Origin: Pedobacter nanyangensis
GTDB taxonomy: Bacteria; Bacteroidota; Bacteroidia; Sphingobacteriales; Sphingobacteriaceae
DNA: 64,000 nucleotides
Direction of reading: 5' to 3'
NCBI RefSeq assembly: GCF_003313505.1
Contig: NZ_QMHO01000001.1
Coordinates: forward strand, 620,001-684,000
The notes below the pieces were generated by a model that saw only the letters and a list, made by a program, of their open reading frames with translations, was not told the origin of the DNA and searched no databases. Of the stretch, positions 59,827 to 64,000 are shown in pieces. A program made the position numbers and the translations under genes. Every line of letters begins with the position of its first letter. The stretch's first letter is position 1.

Positions 59827-62694
59827 TTAGTTGTCTGCTTCGTCAAAAGCTCTAGCTTCCAAATGTTTTTCCATATCTAATCGGTTAACCCCTTTACTCC
59901 ACCATTCTGGAGCAGGTTTGCCTTTCAACATGTAATCAAAATATTCCATCATACGTACCGCATAATCTTTACGGTTTGGCAGTTTGGCGATACCGTGGTT
60001 TTCGCCTTTGTAGGTAATCATTACCACTGGCTTGTTCAATCTTCTTAGGCCGTTATAGTACTCAATACCTTGGGTAAAATCTACCGCACCATCTTTATCA
60101 TTGTGTAATAACAACAATGGGGTTTTCACGTTTTTGATGTGGTAAATTGGCGAGTTGCGTGCAAAAGCATCCCAATTGTCCCAATAACCTGGTGTTAAAC
60201 GACCTTGGCTAGCTTCAAAAATAGCTTGGTTGGTACCGCCACTGTTCCAATAAATCAAACTATACATGCTGATCATGTTGGTTAACGGAGCACCAGCTGC
60301 CGCAGCTTTGAAGATGTTGGTTTGGGTAATTAAGAAAGAGGTTTGATAACCACCCCAAGAGTGCCCGTGGATCGCTACATTTTTCTCATCTACAATACCT
60401 GTAGCTATCGCTGCTTTCACTGCAGGTACTACGCAAGCTACCGCCGACATGCCGGGGTCGTTCAGTTTGTACTTAATGTCTGGCATCAACACGGCATAAC
60501 CGTTGCTCAAATACATGCCCGCATTAAAACCACCACCAGGGAAACCTGGCATGCTGTAGTTGTTTAAGCCATCTGTTAAACGCTCATAAATGTAGGTAAT
60601 GGTTGGGTACGATTTTCCGGCTTGGTAGTTTGCAGGCAAATAAAGTGCTGCCTGTAAAGTATCGCCATGCGCACTCACATATTTAATCAACTTCACGCCC
60701 GAAGTCCAAGCATATTTAGCTTGATCTGGCGTGTTGGTGTTCACTTGTTTAGGTGCGGTTAAATCACTATTGGTGCTGGCATAATAAACTGGAGATTGCG
60801 CATAATTGCTTTTAGAGTAAGCAAAAACCTTTGCATTCTCGGCTTTGGTTAAAATACCATAGCTATTGGCATCGGTAAATAATATATTGATTTTTGATTT
60901 GCCTGCCGGAAGCACACCAATGCCCATATCCTTGGTTTCGTTATTGAAAACGGTAAAGTATTGGTCCTTGCTCAGGTCTGCACCTTTTTCGTTAGTATAA
61001 ATACGATATCTGCCAGCTACTGCGGTTTTTTTGCTTTTCCAGTTATCAGACAAAGCCGTTACTGATTTTCCGTCCGCAGAAATCTTCCACAAATCATAAT
61101 TGTCCATAATTAGGGCGTATTTCGAGTCCGAAGACCAGCCGTAATTGGTCGTAGCAGGTTTGGTAACGTTATGGTCATCCAGCTGGTCTACAAAAGAGGC
61201 CTTGATGTTTCCGGTAAGATTGGCTTTTTGGCCGGTTTCGAAGTTCACGCTGTAAAATACACCATCCACATAATAGCTGGCAATTTTACCGTTAGGAGCT
61301 ACAAATAAACGCCCACCGTTATTGCCATACATTTTTTCGAATAATACCTTTTTACTGCCTGTTTTAAGATCAATGAGGTAAACGTCGGTATAGCTCTGTC
61401 CATCCAAATTGCCCATCAGTTCGTATTTCGAATTGTCGTAGCCAATCGCATATAGTTGCTTAGGAGCCACACTTACGGAGCGCATGTTACTATCCGCAAG
61501 TTGGGTGAATTTTTTATCCGCAAGGCGATAAGAACTTACATAGCTGAAGTTTTTATCTCTCATTTCCTGCGTTTGTTGTGCAGATTGAAGGCGTCTGTCT
61601 TGCCAGTTCCAGATAATCATGTCCGGTTTCTCGATATCGTCTTTTTTCACTTCTGGCGCAGGAGCAGCTTTTGCCTTTGTCGTACTGTCCGCTTTAACCT
61701 CTGGTTTACCTTTGGCTTTAGCGGTGTCCGCTTTTTTATCTTCTTTTTTGGTTAAGGTGTTGATGCCAAAAAACAAAGTAGTTTGGTCATCAGACCAGTA
61801 TGGGGTAGCGTTGGTGTTAATGCCCATCCCTTTGGGGAAATTGCTGTCATCAATGCCATTGTAAATCACTTTAGCGGTTAAATCACCATTGATTTTATTG
61901 ATTCCAATTACACTTAGTACCTCGTCTTTGTACTTGTCGTTTTTGTTGGATTTCAACAGGGCAAATGCAGTGCCGTCTTCGTTCCAGTTGATGCTTTTAT
62001 AAACAGCCTTATCATTATCCAACGCGGTAATGTTTCCCGTTTTCATATCTCTCAAGAAAACACCATTGCCGTTTTGGCCATTGGCATCAACTGTATAAGC
62101 CAATTTATCGCCGGCTTTGTTAAAGGCAAATTCGCCCACGTTGCCCAGGTTAAAGCTTTTTTTGCTGGCCAGGTGATACAAAAGTACGTCAGTTCCTTTG
62201 GCGGCATCTTTGTCTTTAGGAGCGGTTTCCAGTGGGGCAAATTGGATGGCTATCCAGTCTGGGGCATCACCAGAAAAACTGAAAGTTCTTACTCTTTCAA
62301 AAGTAGTTTGTTTATTGTCGGCCAATGAAACCAATAACAGCTTATCGTATAAAGGCTTCATGGTTTTTCTAGCGGCTTTAGCTTCCGCATCTTTAGCTGA
62401 TACTTTGAAAGCGGCATACTTTGAATTTTTGGAGAACAAAGCAAAGCTAGGCGTAGCCCCGATAGGATAGCTGTAGCTTAGGGTATCAAAAGTTTTTTTG
62501 ATCACCATTTTCAGGTCGCCTTCTGTTGGGCCTGTTGCCCATGCAGTCCATTGGCCATCTCCAGAAAGGGTATTTCCTCGGTTGTAGGTCCACTTAGAAA
62601 CATCTTTCCAAGTGAGCGCAGGCTTTACCTGGGCTTGTGTGGAAGTCGTAAACATCCCGCCGAGCAGCAATAGAGATAAAGTTATTTTCTTCAT
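59827..62694 (-). CDS. S9-family (prolyl oligopeptidase-type) serine peptidase
   Basis: The 955-residue protein has a signal peptide (GGMFTTSTQAQV) and an N-terminal beta-propeller (about 30-640). The C-terminal alpha/beta hydrolase domain has the catalytic Ser779 in HGHSWGGYQ, Asp in HNDKDGAVDF and His in YKGENHGIAK. A Lys/Ala-rich insert near residues 312-350 (KKEDKKADTAKAKGKPEVK) is low complexity and probably a flexible linker. It is exported and hydrolyses peptides. It separates argE from argH on the opposite strand. Confidence 0.92.
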   Translation of the reverse strand: MKKITLSLLLLGGMFTTSTQAQVKPALTWKDVSKWTYNRGNTLSGDGQWTAWATGPTEGDLKMVIKKTFDTLSYSYPIGATPSFALFSKNSKYAAFKVSAKDAEAKAARKTMKPLYDKLLLVSLADNKQTTFERVRTFSFSGDAPDWIAIQFAPLETAPKDKDAAKGTDVLLYHLASKKSFNLGNVGEFAFNKAGDKLAYTVDANGQNGNGVFLRDMKTGNITALDNDKAVYKSINWNEDGTAFALLKSNKNDKYKDEVLSVIGINKINGDLTAKVIYNGIDDSNFPKGMGINTNATPYWSDDQTTLFFGINTLTKKEDKKADTAKAKGKPEVKADSTTKAKAAPAPEVKKDDIEKPDMIIWNWQDRRLQSAQQTQEMRDKNFSYVSSYRLADKKFTQLADSNMRSVSVAPKQLYAIGYDNSKYELMGNLDGQSYTDVYLIDLKTGSKKVLFEKMYGNNGGRLFVAPNGKIASYYVDGVFYSVNFETGQKANLTGNIKASFVDQLDDHNVTKPATTNYGWSSDSKYALIMDNYDLWKISADGKSVTALSDNWKSKKTAVAGRYRIYTNEKGADLSKDQYFTVFNNETKDMGIGVLPAGKSKINILFTDANSYGILTKAENAKVFAYSKSNYAQSPVYYASTNSDLTAPKQVNTNTPDQAKYAWTSGVKLIKYVSAHGDTLQAALYLPANYQAGKSYPTITYIYERLTDGLNNYSMPGFPGGGFNAGMYLSNGYAVLMPDIKYKLNDPGMSAVACVVPAVKAAIATGIVDEKNVAIHGHSWGGYQTSFLITQTNIFKAAAAGAPLTNMISMYSLIYWNSGGTNQAIFEASQGRLTPGYWDNWDAFARNSPIYHIKNVKTPLLLLHNDKDGAVDFTQGIEYYNGLRRLNKPVVMITYKGENHGIAKLPNRKDYAVRMMEYFDYMLKGKPAPEWWSKGVNRLDMEKHLEARAFDEADN

Positions 62695-62821
62695 ATTTTA
62701 GGTCTTTGTACAAATGTATATGATTTACTCCATAAAGTAGTATGTTCCGGGCATATTAATGCATCTTTGTTGCATTTTTTAGGTTCATCGCTTTGCTTTA
62801 CCATCTTGAGCGTAATTATTG

Positions 62822-62944
62822 TATTTTTGTTGCGGAATAATAGAAACGAACTAAATAAGTCGCTTTGTCATGCTGAGCACAGCGAAGAATCTGAAAAATA
62901 GATTCCTCCTAACCTTGGACCGACGGCAGAACGCAACAAAAATA
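62822..62944. repeat. 123-bp inverted-repeat-bounded unit upstream of argH
   Basis: TATTTTTGTTGCG (62822-62834) and CGCAACAAAAATA (62932-62944) are perfect 13-bp terminal inverses. Inside lies TGTCATGCTGAGCACAGCGA (62867-62886), the type of a widespread Bacteroidota intergenic repeat (from memory). It ends 59 nt before argH. Confidence 0.6.
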
Positions 62945-63003
62945 TACGTAATGAAAATTGCGTTAGCAAACTTCGTTACCACTGAAAAGAAAATATAAAA
63001 GCA

Positions 63004-64000
63004 ATGAAAATCTGGCAGAAAAATGTAGATGTAAACCAATTTGTAGAAAATTTTACCGTAGGGAAGGATAGGGAATTGGATTTACAGATGGCTAAATTTG
63101 ATGTATTGGGCTCGTTGGCGCATACGCAAATGTTAGAAACCATTAACCTGCTTACTGCCCAGGAACTTCAAGAGATACAGCTAGCCCTTAAAGAAATCTA
63201 TAAAGAAATTGAAGCTGGAAGTTTTACGATAGAAGACAGCGTGGAAGATGTGCACTCGCAGGTAGAGTGGCTGCTGACCCAACGTATTGGCGAGGCTGGC
63301 AAGAAAATCCACAGCGGGCGTTCACGTAACGACCAGGTTTTGGTGGATCTGAAACTTTATTTCAGAAGCTGCATTGAGGAAATGGTGGGAAATACACAAG
63401 ATTTGTTTAACCAGTTAATTTCCCTAAGCAACCAGCATAAAGATAAATTGTTGCCAGGTTATACGCACTTGCAAATTGCCATGCCATCATCTTTTGGTTT
63501 ATGGTTTGGTGCTTATGCCGAGAGCTTGGCCGATGATATGGAGCTGATGTTGGCGGCATGGAAAATCACCAATAAAAATCCATTGGGTTCTGCTGCGGGT
63601 TACGGATCTTCATTTCCGTTAAATAGAACTTTAACTACTGAACTTTTAGGTTTCGAAAGCTTAAACCATAATGTGGTGTATGCGCAAATGGGCCGCGGCA
63701 AAACCGAACGTATTTTGGCGCAGGCCATGTCGTCGGTAGCGGCAACTTTGGCAAAAATGGCCATGGATGTTTGCCTGTTCATCAACCAAAATTTTGGCTT
63801 CATCAGTTTCCCTTCAGAGCTGACCACAGGCAGCAGCATTATGCCGCACAAAAAAAATCCCGATGTTTTTGAGCTGATAAGATCGCGTTGCAATAAAATA
63901 CAGGCTTTGCCTAATGAAATTGCCATGATGACCACCAATTTGCCATCAGGTTACCACAGGGATTTGCAGTTACTTAAGGAAAATCTTTTCCCAGCTTTTA
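63004..64000 (+). CDS. argH: Argininosuccinate lyase, 3' end outside window
   Basis: The ATG at 63004 opens a frame running out of the window; 332 residues are visible. Fumarase/aspartase-superfamily motifs are VEDVHSQVE, KIHSGRSRNDQV and the signature GSSIMPHKKNPD, near position 280. It splits argininosuccinate to arginine and fumarate. It completes the arginine set but is separated from argE by three unrelated genes and two terminators, so it probably has its own promoter. Confidence 0.95.
   Translation, partial: MKIWQKNVDVNQFVENFTVGKDRELDLQMAKFDVLGSLAHTQMLETINLLTAQELQEIQLALKEIYKEIEAGSFTIEDSVEDVHSQVEWLLTQRIGEAGKKIHSGRSRNDQVLVDLKLYFRSCIEEMVGNTQDLFNQLISLSNQHKDKLLPGYTHLQIAMPSSFGLWFGAYAESLADDMELMLAAWKITNKNPLGSAAGYGSSFPLNRTLTTELLGFESLNHNVVYAQMGRGKTERILAQAMSSVAATLAKMAMDVCLFINQNFGFISFPSELTTGSSIMPHKKNPDVFELIRSRCNKIQALPNEIAMMTTNLPSGYHRDLQLLKENLFPAF

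Noticed and set aside
62711-62718. Promoter of the S9 peptidase gene
   Set aside because: The minus strand reads TACATTTG (an exact -7 match), but no TTG lies at the -33 distance; too weak to annotate.

Overview
The window comes from a Bacteroidota chromosome, most likely Sphingobacteriaceae and Pedobacter-like. The evidence is SusC/SusD with an STN-type ECF sigma/FecR circuit, GLPGLI, DUF4397 and DUF6607 family proteins, a type IX secretion (T9SS) sorting domain, TTG-N19-21-TAnnTTTG promoters, Shine-Dalgarno-poor starts, and an arginine operon built on a succinylornithine-type transcarbamylase. No tRNA, rRNA, CRISPR array, prophage or intact transposase was seen.

Layout. (1) 2-7660, plus strand: a tight operon with a BNR-repeat protein (cut by the window edge), a PQQ-type sugar dehydrogenase fused to cytochrome c, an Nramp-fold transporter without the metal-binding motifs, an NAD-epimerase-like protein, a DapA/NanA-like aldolase and a secreted beta-propeller. 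It looks like a sugar or sugar-acid catabolic unit. (2) 7877-17212, plus strand: a GH20 beta-hexosaminidase, a Tat-exported Gfo/Idh/MocA oxidoreductase, then APS kinase, sulfotransferase and a 1441-aa DUF4347/T9SS surface protein. (3) 17345-17670: a 326-bp element bounded by inverted repeats, probably an IS remnant. (4) 17740-22861: a two-component system, envelope proteins, a DUF4382 lipoprotein and DoxX. (5) 23021-26855, minus strand: a six-Cys secreted peptide, a GLPGLI protein and an outer-membrane barrel. (6) 27236-28605: a serine hydrolase and a small membrane protein.

(7) 28866-37276, minus strand: ECF sigma, FecR, SusC with STN domain, SusD and a TlpA-like thioredoxin, a cell-surface-signalling uptake system. 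(8) 37617-48022: an M28 peptidase and an iron-type uptake region (DUF6607, PepSY-TM, DUF4198, two paralogous TonB receptors, a divergent FAD oxidoreductase). Two of its promoters carry near-identical palindromic operators just downstream of the -7 element, suggesting Fur-like control.

(9) 48977-58176, plus strand: the arginine operon, with a promoter, a 44-codon leader ORF, a GNAT, argG, argC, a four-helix-bundle (S23) gene, argD, argF', argB, proC and argE. argH (63004 to the window end) is separated from it by three unrelated genes. Residue 90 of ArgF' is Val where the acetyl-specific enzymes have Glu, which predicts a succinylated pathway. Nearly every gap in this operon holds a palindromic repeat, and one repeat appears to have supplied the first 18 codons of argC.

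The most promising less-described systems are the Nramp-like transporter in the sugar-oxidation operon, the APS kinase-sulfotransferase-surface protein cassette, the six-Cys peptide/GLPGLI/receptor cassette, and the leader plus Cys-cluster GNAT that open the arginine operon.
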